From positions 558,001 through 622,000 of the forward strand of contig JAWKUB010000003.1 of assembly GCA_041398745.1 (NCBI GenBank): a stretch of DNA of 64,000 nucleotides. Reading direction: 5' to 3'. Below are positions 9,429 through 18,735 of the stretch, one piece after another. The stretch is from JACKHO01 sp041398745 (GTDB lineage Bacteria > Planctomycetota > Planctomycetia > Planctomycetales > Planctomycetaceae). The position numbers were made by a program, and so were the translations under genes. Position 1 is the stretch's first letter. Each line of letters starts with the position of its first letter. The notes beneath the pieces are model-generated. The model saw nothing but the letters and a program-made list of their open reading frames with translations. It was not told where the DNA came from and did no database searches.

Positions 9429-10328
9429 ATGACGGCACACCAAGTCTTTTCCATACTTCGAAATCTCGACCGGCGCTGGATTTTCCTGCTCATGGGGCTG
9501 GCTGTCGGTGTTCCGATTTTGCTCCAACTCGATTTCCCCGAGAAGCCAGGCAAAATGGCACTCGATGTCTTCAACGAAATCGAGAATCTTGAAGAGGGTG
9601 ACAAAGTCCTCATGGCTTGGGATTACGACCCTTCCACCGAAGGGGAACTTGGTCCCATGGCAATGGCATTTGCCCGGCACTGCTGCGAAAAGAAAGTGAA
9701 ACTGTATTTCGTTTCACTGCTGCCAGTTGGCCCGACGATGATCGACAAAACGATTAATGACGTCATTAAGGCCGATTTCCCAGACATGGTGTACGGCCAG
9801 GACTATGTGAACCTCGGATACAAGTCGGGCTACGAGGGAGTTATCAAGGTCATTGTCACCGACCTGCGTGGTCTGTACACAACCGACGCTGCGGGCACGA
9901 ATATCGATCAAATCCCCATGTGCCGCGACGTCGAAAGCGTTCAGGACATGGACCTCATTGTGAATGTCAGTGGTGCGTATCCGGGATCAAAAGAGTGGGT
10001 GCAGTACGCCGTGACGCCGTACCAGGGAAAAATCAGGATGGTGGCGGGATGCACGGGGGTGCAGTCGACCTTGTTATTTCCGTATGTCCCTGAACAGCTG
10101 AATGGTCTGCTGGGAGCCATCAAAGGTGGTGCGGAATATGAAGCAAAGGTGACGGAGGTCTACATTGGCGAGAATCCTCCGGCGAAGTATCAAATGGCCC
10201 GGCAACGTATGGGGCCGCAGCACATTGCTCACCTGCTTATGGTGTTCCTGATTGTGCTGGGTAATGTCGTTTACTTCACGGATGGCTGGTTCAAGAAAGA
10301 GTCCCCACAGGAAACGTCCGGCAACTAA
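9429..10328 (+). CDS. Hypothetical protein with terminal membrane helices
   Basis: Of three in-frame ATGs I choose 9429, because AGGAAGG lies 7 bases before it; the product is then 299 residues. A membrane helix near the N-terminus (WIFLLMGLAVGVPILL) and another near the C-terminus (IAHLLMVFLIVLGNVVYF) enclose an alpha/beta domain of about 230 residues, with segments such as EGDKVLMAWDYDPST and GKIRMVAGCTGVQS. I do not recognise a named family. The next gene, also a membrane protein, begins about 60 bp downstream on the same strand and may be co-transcribed. Confidence 0.7.
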   Translation: MTAHQVFSILRNLDRRWIFLLMGLAVGVPILLQLDFPEKPGKMALDVFNEIENLEEGDKVLMAWDYDPSTEGELGPMAMAFARHCCEKKVKLYFVSLLPVGPTMIDKTINDVIKADFPDMVYGQDYVNLGYKSGYEGVIKVIVTDLRGLYTTDAAGTNIDQIPMCRDVESVQDMDLIVNVSGAYPGSKEWVQYAVTPYQGKIRMVAGCTGVQSTLLFPYVPEQLNGLLGAIKGGAEYEAKVTEVYIGENPPAKYQMARQRMGPQHIAHLLMVFLIVLGNVVYFTDGWFKKESPQETSGN

Positions 10329-10390
10329 TCAAACCAGCCACTGCCCGAGGGCAGTATTGCTATTTGCAAGGGAGTGAAAGTCGAACCGTC

Positions 10391-11395
10391 ATGATGCTCG
10401 CACTGGAAATGCTTGGCATGCTGGCAATGTTGCTGCTGGGTGTCTGGCTCTCGGCCTTTTTCAGTGGATCGGAGACCGGATTCTACCGGTTGAGCATGCC
10501 ACGTTTGTGGATCGACTCCAAGGCTGGCGACTCGACGGCCTCGCGCCTGTTGTACTTTGCACAGCATCCCTCGCAATACGTTGCGACGTGTCTGGTGGGG
10601 AACAATATTGCAAACTATGTGACGACGTTTGCTGTGAGCTGGGGTGTTGTGTTGCTCATGGGACAAAGCAGTGAAGCGAGTGAGGTGATTGCCACGCTGC
10701 TGTTTGCACCCGTATTGTTTCTGTCAGGGGAAATGGTACCCAAGAGCCTGTACTACCAGGTCCCCTACGGGAGACTGCGGCAGAACATGGGTATTTTCCG
10801 GTGGGTGTACTTCGCATTTCTACCGGTGACGTATCCGCTTGTATGGTTGACCAACGCTCTCGAAAACTGGACTGGGCAAAGCCATCAGCCCGTTGAATTC
10901 GTGCTGGGACGCAACCGTTTTGTGCAGTTGGTGAGTCACGGCAAACAGGAAGGTGTACTGAAAGACATTCAAAGCCGACTGGCGAATGGAATTCTGCAGT
11001 TGGCGCCGCAGCTGTTAAGAAGCTCCCTGATTCCGAGTGCCCGTGTCATTGGTGTGACGGAATCGATGTCGTGTCAGGAAATGCTGGATGTCGCGCGCTC
11101 GTACGGCATGCCTGTTGTGCCTGTCGGCACTGATGAGCCGAATTCGTGGTTTGGTTATGTTCGCGTACGCGAACTGGCCTCTGGTGCTGCGAAACCATTC
11201 ATCCATCCCCTGCCCCGACTGCATGCGGATATGAGCAAACTCGAGGCTCTTAACATCCTGCGTTCGGAACGCGCACCGTTTGGTGTTGTCGAAGAAAACA
11301 AACAACACCTCGGCCTCATTGCCCGCCAGGGACTCATCGAACAACTCTTTCGCCCCAAACCAGTTTCACCTCTGAGCGAAACAGGTGTTGCGTAA
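10391..11395 (+). CDS. CNNM/DUF21-type transmembrane protein
   Basis: A 334-residue protein (start at the ATG at 10391; a TTG at 10364 is possible). The first 150 residues hold three or four hydrophobic helices. The motif SAFFSGSETGFYRL and the region SGEMVPKSLYYQVPY are hallmarks of the DUF21 domain of CorB/CNNM-type magnesium and divalent-cation transport proteins. The C-terminal half resembles a cytoplasmic CBS-pair region (SSLIPSARVIGVTESMSC, GFGVVEENKQHLGLIAR-like), but the match is weak. A role in ion efflux or homeostasis is inferred from the family. Confidence 0.75.
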   Translation: MMLALEMLGMLAMLLLGVWLSAFFSGSETGFYRLSMPRLWIDSKAGDSTASRLLYFAQHPSQYVATCLVGNNIANYVTTFAVSWGVVLLMGQSSEASEVIATLLFAPVLFLSGEMVPKSLYYQVPYGRLRQNMGIFRWVYFAFLPVTYPLVWLTNALENWTGQSHQPVEFVLGRNRFVQLVSHGKQEGVLKDIQSRLANGILQLAPQLLRSSLIPSARVIGVTESMSCQEMLDVARSYGMPVVPVGTDEPNSWFGYVRVRELASGAAKPFIHPLPRLHADMSKLEALNILRSERAPFGVVEENKQHLGLIARQGLIEQLFRPKPVSPLSETGVA

Positions 11396-11464
11396 CACGC
11401 AACAAAAAAGAGACGGCACTCATGGGAGTACCGCCTCCGGGAGATTGAATTCCGCCAGTCAGTT

Positions 11465-12448
11465 CTAGAATTCGCCAACCACTTCTCCACCTTGGCGGGT
11501 TCCTAACGCACGCCACAGGTTGAGGTCGATGTTTTCCGAGAATGATCGAGCCGAACCATCCATGAGGAGCGCGTGTACCATTCCCACGTGATAACTGCGG
11601 GATGTAATAACCGAATAAGTCGCATCAGTGGCGCTGTTTCCCTCGCGGACGTTAATCCAGTCGACGTCGCGCTCGATGCCACCATCATCGTGTGGGCAGA
11701 ACGTATTTGGGGTAAAGGTCGTGGTGAACGCGGCCTGATTTGCACGAGCATCCACCCACTCCATGTGACCCGAACTTTTAAGTGTTCCTCCCAAACCAGA
11801 AACGGCAGCTGGTGATGCAGGCAGTGGAGGATTCGTCAAGGGGCCAGAGTCACGCAGGTAGTACTGAGCGGACTTCACTTCGGCGAACCCGAGTGTGTTG
11901 CTGCTCCCATCAACCAGGTCTCGCATACCAGTACGAGCATTCGGACCAAACACCCCTGATCCCCGTTGGCCATTGGCGGGATTCCAAATGAACCACTCCC
12001 CGTAATTCGCTCCATAGGTGCAGGGCCAGTAGTTGTCCTCGTGCATGACATCATTGATTTCGCTCGGGCAGATGAACAGGCCAACGCGTGTCCGGGTCAC
12101 CTGAGGCTGGGTGCCATACCCCTGACTGAAGTCGATCAAATTCTGCAGGTTTGCTTGATCCACATACGGCAGCAAACGGGCCTGCACGGACCAGCCAGCG
12201 GGGTTGGTTACGCCTGCTTGGTATGTTCCGCCAGGCGGAAAGGCATTGTAGGCGTCGTGATAGTTGTGGAGTGCCAAACCAATTTGTTTCAAATTGTTTT
12301 TGCACTGAGCCCTGCGAGCGGCCTCGCGTGCCTGCTGGACGGCGGGGAGCAGCAAGGCAATAAGAACAGCGATAATTGCAATGACGACAAGGAGTTCGAT
12401 CAAAGTGAATCCACGTCGGCGACGCGAAAGCAAGTGGCGAGTGTTCAT
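11465..12448 (-). CDS. DUF1559 type II pseudopilin-like protein
   Basis: A 327-residue protein. The ATG at 12448 gives MNTRHLLSRRRRGFTLIELL: a positively charged leader, a type IV prepilin cleavage site before F, then a long hydrophobic helix. Next come NNLKQIGLALHNYHDAYNAF-type residues of the DUF1559 family. The C-terminus has the family's H-X9-DG signature (GMVHALLMDGSARSF) and ends in GGEVVGEF. Planctomycetes carry many copies of this family. They are taken to be exported and processed like pseudopilins, but their role is unknown. It converges with the gene ending at 11395 and diverges from the DUF1501 gene at 12675. Confidence 0.92.
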   Translation of the reverse strand: MNTRHLLSRRRRGFTLIELLVVIAIIAVLIALLLPAVQQAREAARRAQCKNNLKQIGLALHNYHDAYNAFPPGGTYQAGVTNPAGWSVQARLLPYVDQANLQNLIDFSQGYGTQPQVTRTRVGLFICPSEINDVMHEDNYWPCTYGANYGEWFIWNPANGQRGSGVFGPNARTGMRDLVDGSSNTLGFAEVKSAQYYLRDSGPLTNPPLPASPAAVSGLGGTLKSSGHMEWVDARANQAAFTTTFTPNTFCPHDDGGIERDVDWINVREGNSATDATYSVITSRSYHVGMVHALLMDGSARSFSENIDLNLWRALGTRQGGEVVGEF

Positions 12449-12674
12449 GGCACGATCCGGATAGCTCCGGCAGCTAAAGGGGCAGGACTTCTTGTTGAGA
12501 CTGAGTCTCAGTTGCTTCGCGAACTTTAATCGCAGCTCCGGCAATCCTCAAGTGACGCTTGAACAAAAAACAACATTTCTTGCGAAAAGGTAAATCGGAA
12601 CAGGTCGCTTTGATGTTTGCACCGCCAGCCAACTAAGATTGGGCAGCGACAAACCATTTGAGGTTCAGCACATC

Positions 12675-14114
12675 ATGAACAAACTGCTTCAGGCACAATT
12701 GGCGACCCGTCGCCACTTTCTTCAGAATGCCGGCGTGGGACTCGGTGCCATTGCCGCGACATCATTGCTGGCCAGCGAAAGCCAGGCGGCCACCGAAACG
12801 CCACTCGATGCGCACCCCGGCCATTTCAACGGGAAAGCCAAGCGGGTCATTTACATTCACCTGACGGGATCGCCCCCGCATCTGGATTTGTACGACTACA
12901 AGCCCGAACTGGTGCGTCTGTCTGGTGAAGACTGCCCGCAGTCTTTTCTCGAGGGAAAGCGATTCGCCTTCACCTCGGGCACTCCCAAGCTGCTGGGCAC
13001 ACCTCGAACATTCAAGCAATTCGGTGAAGGGGGAGTCTGGCTCTCTGATGCACTCCCAAATCTACAGACTATTGCCGACGAACTCTGCATGTTTAAGTCG
13101 GTCACGACCGACCAGTTCAATCACGCACCGGCGGAATTGCTGCTCTACACCGGTTCTCCCCGCTCGGGGCGACCTTCCATTGGTTCATGGGTGACCTACG
13201 GGTTAGGAACCGAGAACGGCAACCTTCCCGGCTTTGTCGTACTCATTTCCAGCGGTGTCCAACCGAACGGTGGCAAGAACTCATTCGGCAGCGGGTTCCT
13301 TCCTTCCGTCTTTCAGGGTGTCCAGTGTCGTTCAAAGGGCGACCCGGTACTTTACGCCTCTGACCCAGAAGGGATGAACCGTGAACTCCGGCGGATGACT
13401 CTCGATACGCTCAAGTCGCTCAACGAACTGCAAGGCGACAAGCTCGGCCATCCGGAAACAGCAACGCGCATTGCGCAATACGAGCTCGCCTTCCGCATGC
13501 AGGCCTCAGTGCCGGAGGTCATGGACATCACAGGTGAGCCGCAACACATTCTCGAAGCCTATGGTGCCCAACCGGGTGGCGCGAGCCTGGCGAACAATTG
13601 CCTGCTGGCCCGAAGACTGGTTGAATCGGGAGTGCGGTACGTTCAACTGTTTGACTGGGGCTGGGACTTCCATGGCACTGGTCCCAACGAAGACATCCGG
13701 GATGGCCTCACCCGCAAAGCCGCGACGATGGACAAGCCAGTCGCTGCGCTCATCAAGGATCTGAAGCAGCGCGGACTGCTCGACGAAACGCTCATCGTTT
13801 GCGGTGGAGAATTTGGACGGACACCGTTCCGCGAAGGACGCACAGCCAAGGGGCAAATTCTCGGTCGCGATCACTACCCCGACGTGTACACCATGTGGAT
13901 GGCTGGCGGCGGTGTGAAGGGGGGCTACAGCTACGGTGCGAGCGATGAACTCGGCTTCAGCGTTGCCGAAAACAAAGTTCATGTGCACGACATTCAGGCG
14001 ACCATGCTGCACCTGCTGGGCTTCAATCACGAACGTCTGACGTATCGGTTCCAGGGACGTGACTATCGGTTGACCGACGTACATGGAAATGTCGTGCAGG
14101 ATGTGCTGGCGTAA
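12675..14114 (+). CDS. DUF1501 protein, Tat-exported
   Basis: A second DUF1501 protein, 479 residues from the ATG at 12675 (a TTG at 12639 is less likely). The N-terminus has ATRRHFLQNAGVGLG, a twin-arginine signal. Conserved blocks: IYIHLTGSPPHLDLYDYKPE, VTDQFNHAPAELLLYTG, ARRLVESGVRYVQLFDWGWD and CGGEFGRTPF, with acidic and His residues suited to metal binding in an alkaline phosphatase-like fold. Unlike the copy at 3908, it has no DUF1549/DUF1553 partner beside it. It lies divergent from the DUF1559 gene with a 226-bp spacer. Substrate unknown. Confidence 0.9.
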   Translation: MNKLLQAQLATRRHFLQNAGVGLGAIAATSLLASESQAATETPLDAHPGHFNGKAKRVIYIHLTGSPPHLDLYDYKPELVRLSGEDCPQSFLEGKRFAFTSGTPKLLGTPRTFKQFGEGGVWLSDALPNLQTIADELCMFKSVTTDQFNHAPAELLLYTGSPRSGRPSIGSWVTYGLGTENGNLPGFVVLISSGVQPNGGKNSFGSGFLPSVFQGVQCRSKGDPVLYASDPEGMNRELRRMTLDTLKSLNELQGDKLGHPETATRIAQYELAFRMQASVPEVMDITGEPQHILEAYGAQPGGASLANNCLLARRLVESGVRYVQLFDWGWDFHGTGPNEDIRDGLTRKAATMDKPVAALIKDLKQRGLLDETLIVCGGEFGRTPFREGRTAKGQILGRDHYPDVYTMWMAGGGVKGGYSYGASDELGFSVAENKVHVHDIQATMLHLLGFNHERLTYRFQGRDYRLTDVHGNVVQDVLA

Positions 14115-14187
14115 GCAGGTGCCTGCCAATTTGCTGCTCGGGTGATGGACGACATAGGGGTGAAGCTGACCTGCTGTTCCAGTGAAT

Positions 14188-14211
14188 CACAGACAGGAAT
14201 GTCTGTGCCAC
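14188..14211. repeat. Dispersed palindromic repeat, copy 1 (intact)
   Basis: A 24-base element with the palindromic core ACAGACAGGAATGTCTGT followed by GCCAC. It lies between a DUF1501 gene and the ahcY terminator. The same core occurs at 21638-22772 (split by an insertion sequence), 26335-26358, 55086-55109 and 61205-61228. Confidence 0.85.
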
Positions 14212-14241
14212 CGCTCAATTCGCACTGGATTCAAAACAAAA

Positions 14242-14274
14242 CCGCCCTGCCTGGAACTTGACCAGACAGGGCGG
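14242..14274 (-). terminator. Rho-independent terminator of ahcY
   Basis: Arms CCGCCCTG (14242-14249) and CAGGGCGG (14267-14274) pair perfectly, and the inner bases extend the stem. Read on the minus strand the hairpin is followed by a T-rich run (GGTTTTGTTTTG), and it lies about 50 bases past the ahcY stop codon. Confidence 0.8.
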
Positions 14275-14325
14275 CAATTCAAACGTCAGCGGGACCGCTC
14301 AGATCAAAGTCTGAGCATCCGACTG

Positions 14326-15660
14326 TTAGTAGCGGTAGTAGTCAGGCTTGAATGGGCCTTCAACAGGAATGCCGAGGTACTCCGACTGCTTGGCGGTGAG
14401 CTTGGTCAGCTTCACGCCCAACTGGCCGAGGTGCAGGCGAGCAACTTCTTCGTCCAGGTGCTTGGGCAGCACGTGCACGCCGATTTCGTACTTGTCGGCA
14501 CTTTCCCACAGTTCGAGTTGTCCCATCACCTGGTTGGTGAAGCTGTTGGACATCACGAATGAGGGGTGACCGGTGGCACAACCGAGGTTTACGAGGCGAC
14601 CTTCGGCCAAGACGAGAATCGCCTTGCCATCTGGGTAGATGTACTTGTGGACGGGACCACCGACATCGGAATCCTTCTTGATGGTGACCTTCTCGATGTC
14701 CGCACGGCCGTTGAGGTATGCGACGTCGATTTCATCATCGAAGTGGCCAATGTTGCACACAATGGCATTGTGCTTCATGGCATCGAGGTGCGGACCGGTA
14801 ATGACATTACAGCAACCGGTTGCGGTTACAAAAATGTCGGCTTCAGGTGCCGCTTCTTCGAGGGTTGTGACTTTGTAACCCTGCATGGAAGCCTGCAGTG
14901 CACAAATGGGATCGATTTCGGTGATGATGACGCGAGCACCGAGGCCACGCATGGCATCTGCCGAACCTTTACCGACGTCACCGAAGCCGCAGACGACAAC
15001 CGTCTTACCGGCAATCATGATGTCGGTGGCACGCTTGATGCCGTCAGCGAGCGACTCGCGGCAACCGTAAAGATTGTCGAACTTACTCTTGGTCACGGAG
15101 TCGTTGACGTTAATGGCAGGCATGCCGAGCTTGCCGTTGGCATGCATTTGATGCAGGCGGTGCACGCCCGTGGTCGTTTCTTCGGTCAGACCTTTGATGC
15201 CTTCAATCATCTCGGGGTACTTATTGTGCACCATGGCGGTGAGGTCACCACCGTCGTCGAGAATCATGTTGAGAGGTTGACCATCTGGGAAGAAGAGGGT
15301 CTGCTCGATACACCAGTCGAATTCTTCGTTGTTCATTCCCTTCCAGGCGAACACGCGAATGCCAGCAGCGGCAATGGCAGCGGCGGCATGATCTTGCGTC
15401 GAGAAAATATTGCAGCTCGACCACTGCACTTCGGCGCCAAGTTCAACCAGCGTCTCAATGAGCACAGCCGTTTGAATGGTCATGTGCAGGCAACCGGCAA
15501 TGCGGGCACCTTTCAGCGGCTTCGACTCGCCGTATTTCCGGCGCAGGGCCATAAGGCCGGGCATTTCGTGTTCGGCCAGAATGATTTCCTGACGACCCAA
15601 CTCGGCCAGATCCATGTTCTTCACCTTGTAGGGAAGAACTTGAGCATTGGCATTAGCCAT
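14326..15660 (-). CDS. ahcY: S-adenosylhomocysteinase
   Basis: A 444-residue cytoplasmic NAD enzyme that splits S-adenosylhomocysteine to adenosine and homocysteine, which recycles the product of methyltransferases. The ATG at 15660 is chosen because AAGGAG stands 7 bases before it (15668-15673). Seen: HMTIQTAVLIETL, CNIFSTQDHAAAAIA, the NAD-binding glycine motif CGFGDVGKGSA, ATGCCNVI and the C-terminal end KPDYYRY, which carries the Lys and Tyr that reach the neighbouring subunit's NAD site. Length is normal for the family. A terminator follows. No gene of the methyl cycle is adjacent. Confidence 0.97.
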   Translation of the reverse strand: MANANAQVLPYKVKNMDLAELGRQEIILAEHEMPGLMALRRKYGESKPLKGARIAGCLHMTIQTAVLIETLVELGAEVQWSSCNIFSTQDHAAAAIAAAGIRVFAWKGMNNEEFDWCIEQTLFFPDGQPLNMILDDGGDLTAMVHNKYPEMIEGIKGLTEETTTGVHRLHQMHANGKLGMPAINVNDSVTKSKFDNLYGCRESLADGIKRATDIMIAGKTVVVCGFGDVGKGSADAMRGLGARVIITEIDPICALQASMQGYKVTTLEEAAPEADIFVTATGCCNVITGPHLDAMKHNAIVCNIGHFDDEIDVAYLNGRADIEKVTIKKDSDVGGPVHKYIYPDGKAILVLAEGRLVNLGCATGHPSFVMSNSFTNQVMGQLELWESADKYEIGVHVLPKHLDEEVARLHLGQLGVKLTKLTAKQSEYLGIPVEGPFKPDYYRY

Positions 15661-15943
15661 TACATAACTCCTTGAGCATTTCACATTTGTGGCACGACCC
15701 CAGTAAGCGCACCCTTAGCGCTCGGATTTCGTCCCGGTTTCGATTGAGAACTTATCAACAACCCGCGTTTGATTGTAGACCGTTCACCGAAAATGTCCGG
15801 GATTCCAGAAGATAGGGAAACAACCCGATGTTTCCACGTTGTCGTGGACTTGTGTTCCGACGTTTTACATTTGCTCCTCCGCCCGCCAGAATCTGACCCA
15901 TCAACATTCGGAAATCTGTTTCTCCTGGTGAGTGGTAAAAGAT

Positions 15944-18589
15944 ATGCGGAATTTGCTTTGGCTTGCTGGCGGATTGTTCCCGGCACTGTTCGTAGCGGCG
16001 GAATGCCGATCGGCCGACCCCTTGTTCAATCCCAAGAAAGGGGACAAGGTGGTCCTCATCGGCAATACCCTCGCCGAACGGATGCAGTACTTCAACCATT
16101 TCGAGACGTTATTGCAGCAGCAGGCGTCCGACAAGGAATTGGTGGTCCGCAACCTCGGCTGGTCGGGAGACACCATTAATCTGCGACTGCGTTCCAAAGA
16201 TTTCCCGGACCACGGTCATACCCTGCTGCATCATCAGCCAGACACCATTCTGACATTCTTTGGATTCAACGAGTCGTTCGCCGGACCGGACGGGGTTGAA
16301 CAGTTCGAGGCCGATTTGGCCAAGTTCCTGGCCGATTTGAAGGCCATGAAATATCCCGTGTCCACTATCGAACGTGGCAGCACGGAAGCCTACCAGCAGG
16401 ATGGTCCCGGCGAAGCCAGCAAGACGCCGAATATCATTCTCGTCTCGCCCATTGCGAATGAGAACTTGAGTGATCGAAACATCGCCGCAGCCGACTGGAA
16501 TAATGCCAACCTGGAACTCTACACCAAGGCGATGCAGAAGGTCGCTGCCGCAAATGGTGTGGGCTTTGTTGATTTGTTCACACCAACGAAGTCCTTGTTA
16601 GCTCAAGATGATGATTTGACCATAAACGGCTGCCACCTGAGTGATGAAGGATACGCCCGCCTGGCGTCCATTCTGCTGCAGGCCCTCACGGGAGAACAGT
16701 TCGATGCCAAAGCGAACCCAGCCCTGCACGCCGCCATCGCAGAAAAGAACCTGCAGCATTTCTACGACTACCGGGCGGTCAACGGCTACTACATTTACGG
16801 TGGACGAAAAGCGCCGTTTGGCGTGGTGAACTTCCCGGCCGAGTTTGAAAAGCTCCGCAAAATGGTGGCCTTGCGCGATCGACGCGTGTGGGACATCGCG
16901 GAAGGTAAGTCGGTCTCCGAAACGATTGATGATTCCAGTACCGGCGACTTTGCGGTCATTGAAACAAACTTCAAGAACGAGGTTTACATCACGCCGCCGG
17001 AAGAAGCGCTGAAAGCTTTCACGGTGCCGGAAGGATTTGAAATCAGTCTCTGGGCGTCTGAGAAAGATTACCCGGAACTCGAAAACCCGGTGCAGTTCGC
17101 GTTCGACGCCAAAGGCCGCATGTTCGTGACGACCATTGGTTCCTATCCCATGTACCTGCCGGGGACGCCGGTCAACGACAAGGTGCTCATTTTTGAAGAC
17201 GCCGACGGAGACGGCAAAGCCGATCAACCGAAAGTCTTCGCAGATGGTCTGTACATTCCCATTGGAATCGAATTGGGTGATGGTGGTGCTTACGTTTCGC
17301 AGCAACCAAACGTTGTCTTCCTGAAAGATACCGATGGCGATGATCGGGCCGATGTCAAACGCACCGTTCTCCACGGATTCGATTCTGCTGACTCGCACCA
17401 TGCGATTAGTGCTTTCGAGTGGGGGCCGGGCGGGGATTTGTATTTTCAGGAAGGAACGTTTCACCACTCGCAAATTGAATCACCCTACGGCTTGAAGCGA
17501 TCGCACAATGCCGCAGTGTTCCGGTATGAGCCCAGGTCAGAGAAGTTCGACATCTACGTCGAATACAACTTCGCCAACCCCTGGGGGCACTGCTGGGATG
17601 ACTGGGGGCAGGACTTCGTGGCCGATGCCTCCGGTGGAGCCAACTACTTCGCCGCTGCCTTCTCAGGTCAACTGGATTACCCACGGCAGCATCCCGGACT
17701 CAAGGAGTTTCTCGTTAAGCAGTGGCGTCCGACTTGCGGTTGCGAAATCGTTTCGAGTCGCCACTTCCCCGACGAAATGCAGGGAGACTATCTCCTCAAC
17801 AACTGCATTGGTTTCCAGGGAACCTTGCAGTATCGCTTCAAAGAAGCCGGTTCAGGTTTCCATGCCGATCCTGTTGAACCGCTGGTTCGTTCGTCCGATC
17901 CCAACTTCCGACCCACCGATTTGATGTTCGGTCCCGACGGGGCGTTGTACATCCTCGACTGGTTTAATCCGCTGGTCGGTCACATGCAGCACTCCATTCG
18001 CGATCCGAATCGCGACAAGAAGCACGGCCGCATTTGGCGGGTGACGTACAAGAACAAGCCACTGCTCACACCTCCCAAGATTTCTGGAGCGACACTCGCC
18101 GAGTTATTCGAATTGCTGAAGGCCTATGAAATCCGGACCCGCTACAACGCACGACTGGAACTGCGCGATCGCCCCACTGCCGAAGTCATTTCGCAACTGG
18201 ATGCATGGGTTGCCAAACTCGACAAGAGTGATGAACGCTACGAGCACCATTTGCTCGAAGCCTTGTGGGTGAAGCAGCATCATGGAGCGGTTGACGCCGC
18301 GTTTCTCGACCGACTGCTCAATGCAGAGGATCCACGAGCCCGTGCAGCAGCCACGCGCGTGCTCTGTTACTGGCGTGACGACGTCGACAATCCGCTCGCA
18401 CTCCTGCAGGCCCGCGTGAACGACGAGCATCCTCGCGTGCGACTTGAAGCAGTGCGAGCCCTCAGTTTCTTCGGCAACCAGCAGGCCTATGACATTGCGG
18501 TGGAATCATTGCTGTACGAGCAGGATGACTACCTCGATTACACGCTGAAGGAAACGCTCGACACGCTGGAAAAACGGATCACAAAGTAG
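15944..18589 (+). CDS. SGNH-like + beta-propeller dehydrogenase-like + HEAT repeat protein
   Basis: An 881-residue exported protein; the ATG at 15944 gives a signal peptide ending near CRSAD. Residues about 25-300 resemble an SGNH hydrolase: LGWSGDT and GFNESFAG fit blocks II and III. The block I segment reads VLIGNTLAER, so the nucleophile serine of GDS is absent. Block V reads NGCHLSDEGY. Residues about 360-700 form the membrane-bound dehydrogenase-like beta-propeller (FDAKGRMFVTTIGSYP, DADGDGKAD, FGPDGALYILDWFNP). The tail has HEAT-like helices (ARAAATRVLCYWRDDVDNP). Related proteins often end in a cytochrome c domain; none is visible here. The substrate may be a sugar or polymer; this is inference. 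Confidence 0.82.
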   Translation: MRNLLWLAGGLFPALFVAAECRSADPLFNPKKGDKVVLIGNTLAERMQYFNHFETLLQQQASDKELVVRNLGWSGDTINLRLRSKDFPDHGHTLLHHQPDTILTFFGFNESFAGPDGVEQFEADLAKFLADLKAMKYPVSTIERGSTEAYQQDGPGEASKTPNIILVSPIANENLSDRNIAAADWNNANLELYTKAMQKVAAANGVGFVDLFTPTKSLLAQDDDLTINGCHLSDEGYARLASILLQALTGEQFDAKANPALHAAIAEKNLQHFYDYRAVNGYYIYGGRKAPFGVVNFPAEFEKLRKMVALRDRRVWDIAEGKSVSETIDDSSTGDFAVIETNFKNEVYITPPEEALKAFTVPEGFEISLWASEKDYPELENPVQFAFDAKGRMFVTTIGSYPMYLPGTPVNDKVLIFEDADGDGKADQPKVFADGLYIPIGIELGDGGAYVSQQPNVVFLKDTDGDDRADVKRTVLHGFDSADSHHAISAFEWGPGGDLYFQEGTFHHSQIESPYGLKRSHNAAVFRYEPRSEKFDIYVEYNFANPWGHCWDDWGQDFVADASGGANYFAAAFSGQLDYPRQHPGLKEFLVKQWRPTCGCEIVSSRHFPDEMQGDYLLNNCIGFQGTLQYRFKEAGSGFHADPVEPLVRSSDPNFRPTDLMFGPDGALYILDWFNPLVGHMQHSIRDPNRDKKHGRIWRVTYKNKPLLTPPKISGATLAELFELLKAYEIRTRYNARLELRDRPTAEVISQLDAWVAKLDKSDERYEHHLLEALWVKQHHGAVDAAFLDRLLNAEDPRARAAATRVLCYWRDDVDNPLALLQARVNDEHPRVRLEAVRALSFFGNQQAYDIAVESLLYEQDDYLDYTLKETLDTLEKRITK

Positions 18590-18619
18590 AGTGTTTCTGG
18601 AAGTGATTTCACGTACGGT

Positions 18620-18649
18620 GTGCCACTGGCTGCCTGCTAGCCAGTGCAC
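18620..18649. repeat. Palindromic spacer element
   Basis: ACTGGCT (18625-18631) pairs with AGCCAGT (18639-18645). With one bulged C the stem continues through GTGC/GCAC, around a 7-base loop. It lies 30 bases after the stop of the gene ending at 18589 and may serve as its terminator, though no T-run follows. Confidence 0.55.
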
Positions 18650-18735
18650 TCGCGCAGGGTGAATATCAGAAAAACGAGCGACGGCATCGATTTTGTGCGC
18701 CCGGTTTTGTCTATGGTCGCCACTATACTGGTGTC

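Noticed and set aside
14566..15675. A 369-residue open frame on the + strand opposite ahcY
   Set aside because: It is an antisense shadow of a well-conserved gene; no start signal or family match, and its residues mirror ahcY codon use.
15661..15943. S-adenosylhomocysteine riboswitch upstream of ahcY
   Set aside because: I could not find the conserved core of that riboswitch; only a short GCGC hairpin is visible.
16598..17473. A 291-residue open frame opposite the sugar-dehydrogenase-like gene
   Set aside because: Antisense shadow without supporting features.
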